Positions 11,496 through 21,513 of a stretch of 36,948 bases of DNA are shown piece by piece. The position numbers and the translations under genes are program-made. The stretch's first letter is position 1; the number at the start of each line of letters is the position of its first letter. The notes beneath the pieces were generated by a model that was given only the letters and a program-made list of their open reading frames with translations, searched no databases and was not told the DNA's origin. Where the stretch lies: positions 1-36,948 of the forward strand of contig CACFUX010000012.1 of assembly GCA_902569615.1 (NCBI GenBank). Reading direction: 5' to 3'. The DNA comes from an uncultured Pelagibacteraceae bacterium. GTDB lineage: Bacteria > Pseudomonadota > Alphaproteobacteria > Pelagibacterales > Pelagibacteraceae.

Positions 11496-11840
11496 ATGAC
11501 TGATCTATCAGATAAAAAATGCATACCTTGTGAAGGTGGAATACCTGGCTTTGACTTATCTGAAATACACAAGTATCTTAAAATGGTTGATGGATGGGAA
11601 GTAAAGGCAGATGAAGACAAAATTTACTATTTAATTAAAGAATTTAAATTTGAAAATTTTTTGGAAAGTCAAAAATTTATTAATAAAGTTGGCGCAGTAG
11701 CTGAGATAGAGGGACACCACCCAGATATATGGTTTGGATGGGGATATGCTAAAATTAAAATATTTACACATGCTATCAAAGGATTACACGAAAGTGATTT
11801 TGTTTTAGCTGCAAAAATTGACAAAGTAATTAATGTCTAA
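11496..11840 (+). CDS. 4a-hydroxytetrahydrobiopterin (pterin-4a-carbinolamine) dehydratase
   Basis: KCIPCEGGIPGFDLSEI...FKFENFLESQKFINKVGAVAEIEGHHPDIWFGWGYAKIKIFTHAIKGLHESDFVLAAKID. Confidence 0.95.
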   Translation: MTDLSDKKCIPCEGGIPGFDLSEIHKYLKMVDGWEVKADEDKIYYLIKEFKFENFLESQKFINKVGAVAEIEGHHPDIWFGWGYAKIKIFTHAIKGLHESDFVLAAKIDKVINV

Positions 11841-13371
11841 AATGTCTTGTTTTTGAAAATATTAGTATCATTCCAAGTTTATTAGCTAATTTAATTATTT
11901 CTTTATCTCTTATTGAACCAGAGGGTTGAATAATTGCACTCACACCAGCTTGAGCTAATTTTTCGACACCATCTGAAAAGGGGAAAAAAGCATCTGATGC
12001 AGCGATAATTAGATTACCATTTTTTTTTTTATAAAACTTTTTCATTTTATTTATTGCAATTTTACAACTATCGAGTCTGCTTGGTTGTCCTGAACCAATT
12101 CCAATAGTTGAATCTTTATCTGCTATAACGATTGCATTTGATTTAACAAATCTGCAGACATTAAAAGCAAATATTAAATTTTTAAAAATTTGAGCGCTTG
12201 GTTTTTTTTTGGATACCACTCTAAAATTTGACTTAGAAAAAGAAAATGTATCTGAAGTTTGAAGTAAAAAACCATTAGATAAAGATGTCATATTTTTTAA
12301 ATTAAAAAAATTTAAATTTTTTGCATCTATAACTCTTAAATTTTTTTTTCTTTTCAAAATTTTGAATGCATCAGTATCTATCCCATTACAAATAATAACT
12401 TCTAAAAAAATTTTACTTAACTCTAAAGCTAACTTTTTTTTTACTTTAAAATTGCAAGAAACAATTCCCCCAAATGCACTTATTGGATCACAAGCTAAAG
12501 CAAATTTATAACTTTTAAGATCATTTTTATTTATTGAGACTCCACATGGGTTTGCATGTTTAACTATTACTGTCCCAGTATTTTTGGGTAATGATTTTGA
12601 TACTAAAAGTGCAGAGAAAATGTCATTATAATTATTGTAACTTAGCTTTTTACCACTTAGTTGTTTAATATTTAAGTTTTCACCTTCGGAGTAGATTGCT
12701 GCTTTTTGATGTGGATTTTCTCCATATCTTAATTTTTCAACTAAATTACCAATAATAATCTTTTTTTTTGGAAAATCATTTTTAGATCTACTACTAAAAT
12801 AATTAGCTATTATTGAATCATAATGGGCAACTTCATTAAATGCAAATTCTGACATTTTTTCTCTAAAATTTAAACTTGTAGAGCCTTTGTTGAAAATTAA
12901 TTCTTCAGATAAACTCTTGTATTGATCTATGTTGGTTATTACAGTTACATCTTTATAATTTTTGGAAGCTGCTCTTACCATTGCTGGACCACCAATATCA
13001 ATGTTTTCAATAATTTCATCATGCCTATTACTATTATTTAAAATTTTTTCAAAAGGATAAAAATTGACTATTACAAGATCAATTTCTTTAAAATTATTTT
13101 TTTTAAGATCCTCAATATGTGATCTTTTGTTTCTTAAACTTAAAATACCAGCATGAATTTTTGGGTGAAGAGTTTTCACTCTACCTTCTAATATTTCTTT
13201 TGAACCAGTGTATTTAGAAACTTCTGTACAATTAAAACCTAATTTTTTTATTTCTTTATAAGTTCCTCCTGAACTAATAATCTCAATTTTAAATTTATTT
13301 AATATTTTTAAAAGAAATTTTAAATTTCTTTTATCAGATAATGAAATTAGAGCTTTTTTAATTTTTTTCAT
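11830..13371 (-). CDS. purH: Bifunctional AICAR transformylase/IMP cyclohydrolase
   Basis: KALISLSDKRNLKFLLK, SGGTYKEIKKLGF, KTLHPKIHAGIL, RYGENPHQKAAIY, KHANPCGVS, SDAFFPFSDGVEKLAQAGVSAIIQPSGSIRD. Confidence 0.97.
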   Translation of the reverse strand: MKKIKKALISLSDKRNLKFLLKILNKFKIEIISSGGTYKEIKKLGFNCTEVSKYTGSKEILEGRVKTLHPKIHAGILSLRNKRSHIEDLKKNNFKEIDLVIVNFYPFEKILNNSNRHDEIIENIDIGGPAMVRAASKNYKDVTVITNIDQYKSLSEELIFNKGSTSLNFREKMSEFAFNEVAHYDSIIANYFSSRSKNDFPKKKIIIGNLVEKLRYGENPHQKAAIYSEGENLNIKQLSGKKLSYNNYNDIFSALLVSKSLPKNTGTVIVKHANPCGVSINKNDLKSYKFALACDPISAFGGIVSCNFKVKKKLALELSKIFLEVIICNGIDTDAFKILKRKKNLRVIDAKNLNFFNLKNMTSLSNGFLLQTSDTFSFSKSNFRVVSKKKPSAQIFKNLIFAFNVCRFVKSNAIVIADKDSTIGIGSGQPSRLDSCKIAINKMKKFYKKKNGNLIIAASDAFFPFSDGVEKLAQAGVSAIIQPSGSIRDKEIIKLANKLGMILIFSKTRHFRH

Positions 13372-14999
13372 TAAATTTTATTAATTTCCCATTTAATTTC
13401 TTGATCTTCTTTCTGAGTTATTCCTGAAACAAAAATATTTTGGTTTTCCAGAAAAGAGTTTTTTTTACCGAAATATAATCCTGTTTCAACATCAATTTTA
13501 TGATCTTTACAAGAAAATTTCCATCCTGAATTTTCCAATTCTATAAGAATAGATTTACCATCTTGAGTTTTAGTAACTTTTACTCCAGGTTCCAAGTGGA
13601 AACGAATTTCAAAGCTGGATGTTTTAAAATTTTTCTTTTTAATTAATTTATCGGTTCCCATAAATAGAAATTTATTTGAAAAATATTCAATCTTTCTCTC
13701 ATGAATAACACCGTATTCTTTTAAATAACCGTCATGAGATCCATTAATACATAAGAAGTTTTTTTCTGATAATGAAGATTTTTTTAAAATCTTTAAATCT
13801 TGATTGGTTTTAAGAATACCATCTTGATCTTTTTTAAGCGAACAAGATGATTTATTATCCAAAATAAGCGTAGAATGAGTTACTGTAGATTTAGAAATAG
13901 AATTAAGTTGGTGTTTATAATTTTGAAAATAACCGCAATTTGAAATTAACTTGCAATCTTTATAAAAAATCTCGATAGATAATGCCCCTGATTGATAATC
14001 ACTACTAAATTTTTTACTTGGAGGAGGACCTATATCTGCAGAAAGAACAATATTTTTATCTTTTAAAATTATATATCCACAATGTTCATTTATATTATTT
14101 TTGAATTTATAATTATGAAACTTAAGATATTTATCAAAATTGTGATTTTCGTTTATATGATTTCCATTAAATAAAAAATTTAGATTATTATTTTGCCATA
14201 TAAAACAATAATTTTGGCCTAAATAAAATATTATTTCATTTAAATATTCCGGTATTTCATTTTGTGACTCCTTTAACCACTCTCTAATTAAAATAAAATA
14301 TTTTAGATAAAAAACCAATTGTCTTATATTCCTAGATTTTGGGAAGCCTTCATTATCAAAAGATGAGTTAATTATTTCTTTTAATAAATCTAGCCCATAC
14401 TCTAGATATTTTTGGTCCTTGTAAGAAATTCCAGATAGAGTAATTGCAGCACAACCAATCATTTTATCATTTACCCAACGCGATCTGTTAATCTCGTTTA
14501 ACAAATGGTTGATTTGTTTTTTTATACTATCATTAAGTTTTTTTTTATAATTCTCATCACTTTCATCATAAGTTAATTGAGAATTTGAAATCCAAGATAT
14601 TATTCTTTTTGATAAGGTATCTATTTCCCAATTTTTGTAATTATATTTCTCATTTACTTCTATCCAATTTAAAATAATTGACTGAGTTATTTTTTTTGAT
14701 GATTTTAAATCTATTGAGAATAACCAGAAAAAACTATGAAGTTTCTTATAATCTTTTTCACTGACTTCTTTGTTTTGCCAGATCGAATTTAAGTAAAAAT
14801 TTTCAATATTTTTCTTTTTTTTTTCATATTTAATTAAACAATCAAGTAAGTTGGGACTTGGTTTATAATCAATAGTTTTATTATCTATTTTTGATATTTT
14901 TTTATTATATATTCTCGAACTTAAGTAAATTTTTCTAATTTGATTTGTAGAATAATTTAAAAATTCACTAATAAAATTAAAAGAATTCTTTAAAATCAT
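13371..14999 (-). CDS. Heparinase II/III family protein
   Basis: 542 aa; YDESDENYKK...FNGNHINENHNFDKYLKF...GYIILKDKNIVLSADIGPPPSKKFSSDYQSGALSIEIFYKDCKLISNCG...STVTHSTLILDN resembles alphaproteobacterial heparinase II/III family proteins downstream of rpe. Confidence 0.8.
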   Translation of the reverse strand: MILKNSFNFISEFLNYSTNQIRKIYLSSRIYNKKISKIDNKTIDYKPSPNLLDCLIKYEKKKKNIENFYLNSIWQNKEVSEKDYKKLHSFFWLFSIDLKSSKKITQSIILNWIEVNEKYNYKNWEIDTLSKRIISWISNSQLTYDESDENYKKKLNDSIKKQINHLLNEINRSRWVNDKMIGCAAITLSGISYKDQKYLEYGLDLLKEIINSSFDNEGFPKSRNIRQLVFYLKYFILIREWLKESQNEIPEYLNEIIFYLGQNYCFIWQNNNLNFLFNGNHINENHNFDKYLKFHNYKFKNNINEHCGYIILKDKNIVLSADIGPPPSKKFSSDYQSGALSIEIFYKDCKLISNCGYFQNYKHQLNSISKSTVTHSTLILDNKSSCSLKKDQDGILKTNQDLKILKKSSLSEKNFLCINGSHDGYLKEYGVIHERKIEYFSNKFLFMGTDKLIKKKNFKTSSFEIRFHLEPGVKVTKTQDGKSILIELENSGWKFSCKDHKIDVETGLYFGKKNSFLENQNIFVSGITQKEDQEIKWEINKI

Positions 15000-15003
15000 T
15001 AAT

Positions 15004-15663
15004 TTAATCTAATTTAAGAAAATCAATATTTTTTTTTATATTACCATTATTTTCTTTAAAAATAGTTGTCCCTGAAACCAATATATTTGCACCTGCTTTT
15101 ATGACTATTTTATTATTTTCAAAATTAATTCCTCCATCAACTTCAATATCAAAATTAAGATTTTTATCTTTTTTTAATTTTCCTAAATTTTCAATTTTTC
15201 TGACAACATCAGGAATAAATTTTTGACCACCGAAACCTGGATAAACGCTCATGACTAAAACAAGATCTACTTGATTTAAAATGTTTTCAATTACATCTAT
15301 TTTAGTATCTGGATTCAATGAAACACCAACTTTTACATTTAATTTTTTAATAAGATCTATAGACTCTTTTAAATTATTAGTAGCCTCAGGATGAATAGTA
15401 ATTATGTTTGCACCAGCTTTTGCATAATCTTCTATATATTTGTGCACAGGAGATATCATCAAATGAACATCGAATGGTAACTTTGTATATTTTCTTAACG
15501 CCTTTATTACAGGAGGCCCAATTGTAAGATTAGGAACAAAGTGACCGTCCATAACGTCAACATGAATCATATCTGCCCCACCTTCTTCAAGTCTTTTAAT
15601 TTCATTTCCTAATTGACTAAAATCAGCAGAGAGAATTGATGGTGAAATTTGTATTTTTTTCAT
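15004..15663 (-). CDS. rpe: Ribulose-phosphate 3-epimerase
   Basis: ISPSILSADFSQLGNEIKRLEEGGADMIHVDVMDGHFVPNLTIGPPVI, VYPGFGGQKFIPDVVRKI, IEVDGGIN. Confidence 0.97.
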   Translation of the reverse strand: MKKIQISPSILSADFSQLGNEIKRLEEGGADMIHVDVMDGHFVPNLTIGPPVIKALRKYTKLPFDVHLMISPVHKYIEDYAKAGANIITIHPEATNNLKESIDLIKKLNVKVGVSLNPDTKIDVIENILNQVDLVLVMSVYPGFGGQKFIPDVVRKIENLGKLKKDKNLNFDIEVDGGINFENNKIVIKAGANILVSGTTIFKENNGNIKKNIDFLKLD

Positions 15664-15691
15664 TGATAGCTAGATTTACTAGTATCAATTT

Positions 15692-16048
15692 TTAAAATTT
15701 AATTGAATTAAAAAATTGGTAAATTTGTCTCGAAATTTCACTTTCTAGAGGAAAAGATAGCATACCCATTACAGAATATCCCAAAACCCACGGCATAAAG
15801 TAAAATCTTATCATAAAGAAAAACCACGCCACATATAAAGGAACTAATGGCTGGATAATAAATGAAGGGGTTAGAGGTTTAAAAATGTTAATTAATGGAT
15901 TAGTAAATTTAACAAATACTCTCATGAAAAAAAATTGAGAATCTTCTCTTTGAAAAATATTCATGGCGACTCTTCCAATCAAAGTCCACATGATTATTCC
16001 AAGAATATAATCGATTATATAAACTAGAGGATGAAAGTTAGCAGACAT
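15692..16048 (-). CDS. YggT-like small integral membrane protein
   Basis: 118 aa with 2-3 hydrophobic segments; GRVAMNIFQ...FFMRVFVKFTNPLINIFKPLTPSFI is YggT-like. Confidence 0.55.
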   Translation of the reverse strand: MSANFHPLVYIIDYILGIIMWTLIGRVAMNIFQREDSQFFFMRVFVKFTNPLINIFKPLTPSFIIQPLVPLYVAWFFFMIRFYFMPWVLGYSVMGMLSFPLESEISRQIYQFFNSIKF

Positions 16049-16081
16049 ACCGAAATTTATATTTGATAAAAAGAGAAATTA

Positions 16082-16107
16082 AAAGGGGCGAAATTAATCG
16101 CCCCTTT
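16082..16107 (-). terminator. Probable rho-independent terminator of the symporter operon
   Basis: Perfect 9-bp stem AAAGGGGCG/CGCCCCTTT around an 8-nt loop, 11 nt past the symporter stop on the - strand. On the - strand it is followed by TTAATTTCTCTTTTT. Confidence 0.85.
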
Positions 16108-16117
16108 AAAAGATTAT

Positions 16118-17932
16118 TTAGTGTTGTTTACCAAGGATCGATTTACCAGAAGGTACTCGAACCTCATCAACCATTTTTTGCGTAGCAGCATCAGGTGCTG
16201 AAGTCATTAAGCTTACAACAACCATAGATACTAAACTAACTGCAGAACCGAAGATACCAAACGTTAACTGAGTAATACCTAAGAATCCACTTCCACCATT
16301 ACGCACCCAAATTAAGTACGCAGTACCTGAAATTAGACCTAAAGCCATACCAGCTATAGCACCTTCTTTGTTAGCTCTCTTCCACCATACACCAAGTACA
16401 AGTGGGAAGAACAATCCAGACATCGCAAAGTCAAAAGCCCAAATTACTGAACCTAAGATACCTTGGATCTCCATTGCTGCAATAGTTGCTCCAGCAAAAC
16501 CAATTACTACAAGTAGTACCCTTGCAACAACTAGTCTTTTTGCAGTTTCTGCTTTTGGATCAATGATCTTGTAGTACAAGTCATGAGATAAAGCATTTGC
16601 AATTGCTAGAATTAAACCATCAGCTGTTGACATGGCAGCAGCCATACCTCCAGCAGCAACTAGACCTGAGATTACGTATGGTAATCCAGCTATCTCCGGA
16701 GTTGCTAACACAACGGCTTTACCACCCATGAAAAACTCATTCAATTCAAGAGTTCCATTTCCGTTAAAGTCGCTTACAAACATTAAGTTTGCTTGGTTCC
16801 AGTTTTGATACCAATCTATCGACTGAACTTCTGATATCGATTTACCGATAATTCCAGTCGCTAAGTTAGGATCAATCAATGACAGTTTAGATAGCGTAGC
16901 TAACATAGGAGCAGAAGAATAAAGTAGGAATATAAAGAATAAAGACCAACCTACTGATTTTCTAGCTGCTTTTACACTTGGAGTAGTAAAATATCTCATC
17001 ATAACGTGAGGCAATGAAGCTGTTCCCATCATCATCGCTAGTGCTAATGAAATAAATGCCCAAGGTGTAGCGTTAACCGCTGAGTGAGCTTTAGTTATAC
17101 CTGCTAAGCCTTTTGGTACAGTCGCTAGATCAGCAGCAGAATTTTTAACAAAACCATACTGAGATTCTAACTCACCAATTCTTGCAACTTCATCAGCTAA
17201 CATAAAGTGTGGGAAGAAACCCGCACCCATTTTGTTACTGATCCAGAATACTGGAAGCAAGTAAGCTATGATTAGTACGATATATTGTGCAACCTGTGTC
17301 CAAGTTACTCCTCTCATACCACCCAACATTGAACATAGTAAGATACTTACTAATCCAACATATACAGCGTATTGGAAAGGAATATCTAGTGCAACAGAAG
17401 CAATAGTACCTGTAGCATTAATTTGTGCAGTCACATAAGTAAATGAAGCAACTGTTAAAACTATTACTGCAAGTAATCTTGATAAATTACCACCGTATCT
17501 TGTACCAATAAAATCTGGAACTGTGTAACAGCCGAATTTTCTTAGGTATGGTGCTAATAAAGATGCAACTAATACGTATCCACCAGTCCAACCAACAAGT
17601 AATGCCATATAACCGTAGCCTTTAAAATAAATACCACCTGCCATTGCAACGAATGATGCACCAGACATCCAGTCTGCTGCCGTTGCCATTCCGTTGAATA
17701 CGGTTGGTACTTGTCTTCCTGCTACGTAATACGCATCAGCTTGAGCTGTTCTTGATAGATAACCAATTATAGCGTAGATGGCTACAGTAAAAGCAACGAA
17801 ACAAATTCCTATTGCTTTAGATGACATACCCATCTGTTCGCCAATTGCCATGATAATTATGAAAGCTAAAAAACCTCCTGTATAGATTCCATAAACTCTA
17901 GGCAAATTGTCTATAAAATTACCTTTAATCAT
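16118..17932 (-). CDS. Sodium:solute symporter family protein (DUF4212-associated, probable acetate/monocarboxylate uptake)
   Basis: 604 aa, many TM segments, YYVAGRQVPTVFNGMATAADWMSGASFVAMAG, SHDLYYKIIDPKA; paired with a DUF4212 protein. Confidence 0.88.
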   Translation of the reverse strand: MIKGNFIDNLPRVYGIYTGGFLAFIIIMAIGEQMGMSSKAIGICFVAFTVAIYAIIGYLSRTAQADAYYVAGRQVPTVFNGMATAADWMSGASFVAMAGGIYFKGYGYMALLVGWTGGYVLVASLLAPYLRKFGCYTVPDFIGTRYGGNLSRLLAVIVLTVASFTYVTAQINATGTIASVALDIPFQYAVYVGLVSILLCSMLGGMRGVTWTQVAQYIVLIIAYLLPVFWISNKMGAGFFPHFMLADEVARIGELESQYGFVKNSAADLATVPKGLAGITKAHSAVNATPWAFISLALAMMMGTASLPHVMMRYFTTPSVKAARKSVGWSLFFIFLLYSSAPMLATLSKLSLIDPNLATGIIGKSISEVQSIDWYQNWNQANLMFVSDFNGNGTLELNEFFMGGKAVVLATPEIAGLPYVISGLVAAGGMAAAMSTADGLILAIANALSHDLYYKIIDPKAETAKRLVVARVLLVVIGFAGATIAAMEIQGILGSVIWAFDFAMSGLFFPLVLGVWWKRANKEGAIAGMALGLISGTAYLIWVRNGGSGFLGITQLTFGIFGSAVSLVSMVVVSLMTSAPDAATQKMVDEVRVPSGKSILGKQH

Positions 17933-18192
17933 TAGTCATCTCCTTTTTCAGTGAAGCCGAATTCTTCATCGATTTTTTCTTGTCTATTTGCAAACCAGAA
18001 AATTAGGATTACGAAAATTCCAAGAGATCCCTGACAAGTAAACCAATATGTCAGCGGATAACCGAAGGGTCCACCAATGGACTCCATTTCAGCGCCGAAA
18101 AGAAAGATGCCAATTGAGAATACAAACCAAATTGCTAAAGTCATGAATAGCAATCCTCTGGTTTTTTCCCAGTGTTGTGCCTGTTTTGACAT
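17932..18192 (-). CDS. DUF4212 family small symporter subunit
   Basis: 86 aa, HWEKTRGLLFMTLAIWFVFSIGIFLF...GGPFGYPLTYWFTCQGSLGIFVILIFWFANRQEKIDEEFGF. An SD-like AGAGGAGAG lies just upstream. Confidence 0.9.
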   Translation of the reverse strand: MSKQAQHWEKTRGLLFMTLAIWFVFSIGIFLFGAEMESIGGPFGYPLTYWFTCQGSLGIFVILIFWFANRQEKIDEEFGFTEKGDD

Positions 18193-18319
18193 TTTTATCT
18201 CTCCTCTTTTTAGTTATAACTGGCGGAAACCATAACCATTATGAAAGAGATTTAAAGTATTAAAAATTGTTAATATTAGTAGGGTTTTTGAGGTATAAAT
18301 TAATCAAATAGGTATTTTT

Positions 18320-18943
18320 ATGTCAAAATACAAATTAACCTGGAAAGATCTTACTTGGAGAGATTTTAAAATATATTTATTTGCACTTTTTAAGGCCTTC
18401 ATTCCAAAGACAAAAATAAGCAATTTAGATGAATTGGAAGATTTTATACAGTCCAAATCAGCCTGGGTTACTCAAGTAACACTTTATAGTTATTTAAAAA
18501 CTAGAATGGGAACAAGGTATGTGCTCCATTTTGAAAATGATAAATTTATGGCATCAGTAAATTCAGCTAAGTGGAATATTTATTCTGTTGCTCTTCAGGA
18601 TCTAACATTTTTTATATTTTCATATTTAAAAACTAATTTTAATTATCAAGATACTAATAAAGCTAAAGAAATTTTTCTGAAAATTTTAGATGATGAAACT
18701 ACTAACAACATGCCTTTAGAAGTTATTGAAGAAGCAAAAAAAAATTTTAATGAAAGATTTGAAAAAATTAATTGGGATAACTATTATAATGATCTTCCAT
18801 TCAATCCTAGTGCATTGTCATTATATAAGTGGGCACCAATAGCTGATGAATTAAAAGAACTTGATCGTAAGATTGTTTTAAATTCAGTTATTTTAAAATG
18901 GGATATAGTCAAAAAAGAATTCGAAGAAAGAATAAGGTTCTAA
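18320..18943 (+). CDS. Conserved hypothetical protein
   Basis: Intact 207-aa ORF with normal composition; no family recognised. Confidence 0.65.
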   Translation: MSKYKLTWKDLTWRDFKIYLFALFKAFIPKTKISNLDELEDFIQSKSAWVTQVTLYSYLKTRMGTRYVLHFENDKFMASVNSAKWNIYSVALQDLTFFIFSYLKTNFNYQDTNKAKEIFLKILDDETTNNMPLEVIEEAKKNFNERFEKINWDNYYNDLPFNPSALSLYKWAPIADELKELDRKIVLNSVILKWDIVKKEFEERIRF

Positions 18944-20967
18944 ATATTTTTTCTATTTTCAACTAGACTTTTAACAACACTTGGATCAGCTAAAGTTGTT
19001 GTATCACCAAGTTGTTCATGTTCATTAGCAGCTATCTTTCTTAAAATCCTTCTCATTATTTTTCCAGACCTTGTTTTTGGTAGACCTGGTGAGAATTGAA
19101 TAAAATCTGGAGTAGCGATTACTCCAATTTGTTTTCTTACCCAAAGTTTTAATTCTCTTTCCAAATCTCCATTTGGTTCTTCTCCAACATTTAAAGTTAC
19201 ATAACAATATAATCCGTTCCCTTTTATATCATGAGGGCATCCAACAACTGCAGCCTCTGCCACCTTCGGATGTGCCACAAAAGCACTCTCGATTTCGGCA
19301 GTTCCTAAATTATGTCCTGATACAATAATAACATCATCTACTCTTCCAGTTATCCAATAGTATCCGTCTTTATCTCTTCGGCAACCATCTCCTGTAAAAT
19401 ATTTTCCATCAAACTGAGAAAAGTATGTTTCAATAAATCTATTATGGTCTCCATATACTGATCTCATTTGACCTGGCCAAGATTGAGCTATACACAATCT
19501 TCCTTGCGCTTCTCCTTTTAGAACCTTACCATCCTTATCAACTATTTCAGGTTTAATTCCATAAAATGGTTTTGTTGCAGATCCAGGTTTTAAATCTATG
19601 GCTCCAGTTTGTGGACTAATTAAAATTCCTCCAGTTTCTGTCTGCCACCAAGTATCAACAATAGGACATCTAGAGTCTCCAACAGTTTTAAAATACCATT
19701 GCCAAGCTTCTGGATTAATTGGTTCCCCTACAGTTCCAAGCAATTTAAGTGATTTTCTTGATGTTTTTTTTACTGGCCCGTCGCCTTCTCTCATCATTGC
19801 TCTTATTGCAGTTGGTGCAGTATAAAAAATATTCACTTTATATTTATCTACTATTTGCCACCATCTAGACCAGTCTGGATAATTAGGTATACCTTCAGAC
19901 ATGATTGTTGTTGCTCCATTTGCAAGAGGTCCATAAATTATATAACTATGACCAGTTACCCATCCAATATCTGCAGTGCACCAATATATATCTTTTGATT
20001 TATAATTAAAAATATATTGATGGGTCATTGAGGCATAAACCATATACCCTCCCGTAGTATGCATTACCCCTTTAGGTTTTCCTGTGGATCCAGATGTATA
20101 TAAAATAAATAATGGATCTTCAGCATTCATTTCCTCAGGTTCACAATTTTTGGAAACTTTTTTAGTAATATCGTGATACCAAACATCCCTACTTTCATCC
20201 CAATTAATCCTATTTCCAGTTCGTTTTACCACAACACACTTTTTAACATTTGGACAATTTAAAAGAGCTTCATCAACTTTTGCTTTTAAGTCTATAATTT
20301 TTCCTCCTCTAATACCTTCGTCAGCAGTAATAACGAATTCAGATTTACAATCATTAATTCTGCCAGATATACTATCTGCTGAAAAACCTCCAAAAATAAT
20401 TGAATGAACAGCACCTATTCTTGCACATGCTAGCATTGTATATGCTAACTCAGGTATCATCGTTAAATAAATTGTAACTCTATCTCCTTTCTTTACCCCT
20501 ATATCTTTTAATCCATTTGCTGCTTTTGAAACCTCTTGATGTAATTGCTTGTAGCTAATTTTTTTTTGTACTTTTGGATCATCCCCAACCCATATTATTG
20601 CAGTCTTATCTTTATTTTTCTTTAAATGACGATCAATACAATTAGCTGAAGCATTTAATGTTCCATCATAAAACCATTTAATATGAACATCTGATTTACT
20701 ATATTTGTAATCTTTAATTTTAGTGTAAGGTTTAATCCAGGTAATTCTCTTACCCTCTTTTTTCCAAAAATTATCATTATTTTTTATTGAATCTGAGTAT
20801 TTTTTTTCATACCCTGATTTATTTATTATGGCTTTTTTTACCCAATCACTTTTTGTTTTGTAAATTAATTCAGAATTTTCAATTTTTTTAACTTTATTTT
20901 TTTTTAACCTTTTTTTTCTTGTAGATTTTTTCTTTTTAATTTTTTTTCTTTTTTTCTTTTTTGGCAT
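18940..20967 (-). CDS. acs: Acetyl-CoA synthetase
   Basis: [98 protein letters not shown]. Has an unusual Lys/Arg-rich N-terminal extension. Confidence 0.95.
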   Translation of the reverse strand: MPKKKKRKKIKKKKSTRKKRLKKNKVKKIENSELIYKTKSDWVKKAIINKSGYEKKYSDSIKNNDNFWKKEGKRITWIKPYTKIKDYKYSKSDVHIKWFYDGTLNASANCIDRHLKKNKDKTAIIWVGDDPKVQKKISYKQLHQEVSKAANGLKDIGVKKGDRVTIYLTMIPELAYTMLACARIGAVHSIIFGGFSADSISGRINDCKSEFVITADEGIRGGKIIDLKAKVDEALLNCPNVKKCVVVKRTGNRINWDESRDVWYHDITKKVSKNCEPEEMNAEDPLFILYTSGSTGKPKGVMHTTGGYMVYASMTHQYIFNYKSKDIYWCTADIGWVTGHSYIIYGPLANGATTIMSEGIPNYPDWSRWWQIVDKYKVNIFYTAPTAIRAMMREGDGPVKKTSRKSLKLLGTVGEPINPEAWQWYFKTVGDSRCPIVDTWWQTETGGILISPQTGAIDLKPGSATKPFYGIKPEIVDKDGKVLKGEAQGRLCIAQSWPGQMRSVYGDHNRFIETYFSQFDGKYFTGDGCRRDKDGYYWITGRVDDVIIVSGHNLGTAEIESAFVAHPKVAEAAVVGCPHDIKGNGLYCYVTLNVGEEPNGDLERELKLWVRKQIGVIATPDFIQFSPGLPKTRSGKIMRRILRKIAANEHEQLGDTTTLADPSVVKSLVENRKNI

Positions 20968-20973
20968 AAAGAC

Positions 20974-21396
20974 TTATTTTTTATTAATATTACTCATCTT
21001 CAAAATAATTTTCCAGCTTTTAGTATCTATAGGCATCACAGATAATCTACTTTGTTTAATTAGAGATAAGTTATTAAGATTGGGATTTTTTTTAATATTT
21101 TCTAAAGAAACTGGCTTATTTAATACTTTTTTGAATCTAACCTGAATAGCTACAAATCTCTTTTCTTTATCTGTTGGGTCTACAAAGGCTGTTTTTATAA
21201 CCTCTACTATGCCTACAATTTCTTTTCCAATATTTGAATGATAAAAAAAACAAAGATCACCCTTAGACATTTTTCTCAAATTATTCGCAGCTTGATAATT
21301 TCTTACACCATCCCAAGCTGCTCCTTTTACTCCAGCCTTTTTTTGATTAGTGATAGACCAAACATTTGGTTCAGATTTTAATAACCAGTACTTCAT
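20974..21396 (-). CDS. EVE-domain protein
   Basis: MKYWLLKSEPNVWSI...WDGVRNYQAANNLRKMSKGDLCFFYHSNIGKEIVGIVEVIK...DPTDKEKRFVAIQVRF. Confidence 0.95.
   Translation of the reverse strand: MKYWLLKSEPNVWSITNQKKAGVKGAAWDGVRNYQAANNLRKMSKGDLCFFYHSNIGKEIVGIVEVIKTAFVDPTDKEKRFVAIQVRFKKVLNKPVSLENIKKNPNLNNLSLIKQSRLSVMPIDTKSWKIILKMSNINKK
21376..21396 (-). repeat. Left (element-derived) att-like core repeat: codons 1-7 of the EVE gene
   Basis: + strand ttttaataaccagtacttcat, 19/21 identical to 25933-25953. Both mismatches are synonymous (AAG/AAA, TAC/TAT) in MKYWLLK. Confidence 0.8.
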
Positions 21397-21492
21397 CTAA
21401 TTGTTTCTCCAATGTTTACGCCAATTTTGAATCATTGAGTTTTCATTTTCCTTGGTTTTTTTAAAACACGTACCCCTAAAATACCCCCTCAT
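21397..21492 (-). CDS. Putative 31-aa leader ORF abutting the EVE gene (stop TAG immediately followed by ATG)
   Basis: - strand reads ATG AGG GGG TAT TTT AGG GGT ACG TGT TTT ... AGA AAC AAT TAG|ATG (MRGYFRGTCFKKTKENENSMIQNWRKHWRNN*). Below the length cutoff of the ORF track; coding status unproven. Confidence 0.25.
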   Translation of the reverse strand: MRGYFRGTCFKKTKENENSMIQNWRKHWRNN

Positions 21493-21495
21493 TTG
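21469..21495. repeat. Left candidate integrase arm-type repeat
   Basis: cgtacccctaaaataccccctcattt, closely matching cgtaccccacaatgtacccctcattt at 25808-25833 in the same orientation; two TACCCC units about one helical turn apart. Confidence 0.6.
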
Positions 21496-21513
21496 AGATT
21501 TGCTTTGTGTTTA

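Noticed and set aside
16368-16574. ORF antisense to the symporter
   Set aside because: Shadow ORF opposite a conserved transporter.
19025-19825. ORFs within acs (19025..19207 - and 19598..19825 +)
   Set aside because: Alternative-frame and antisense shadows of acs; no independent support.
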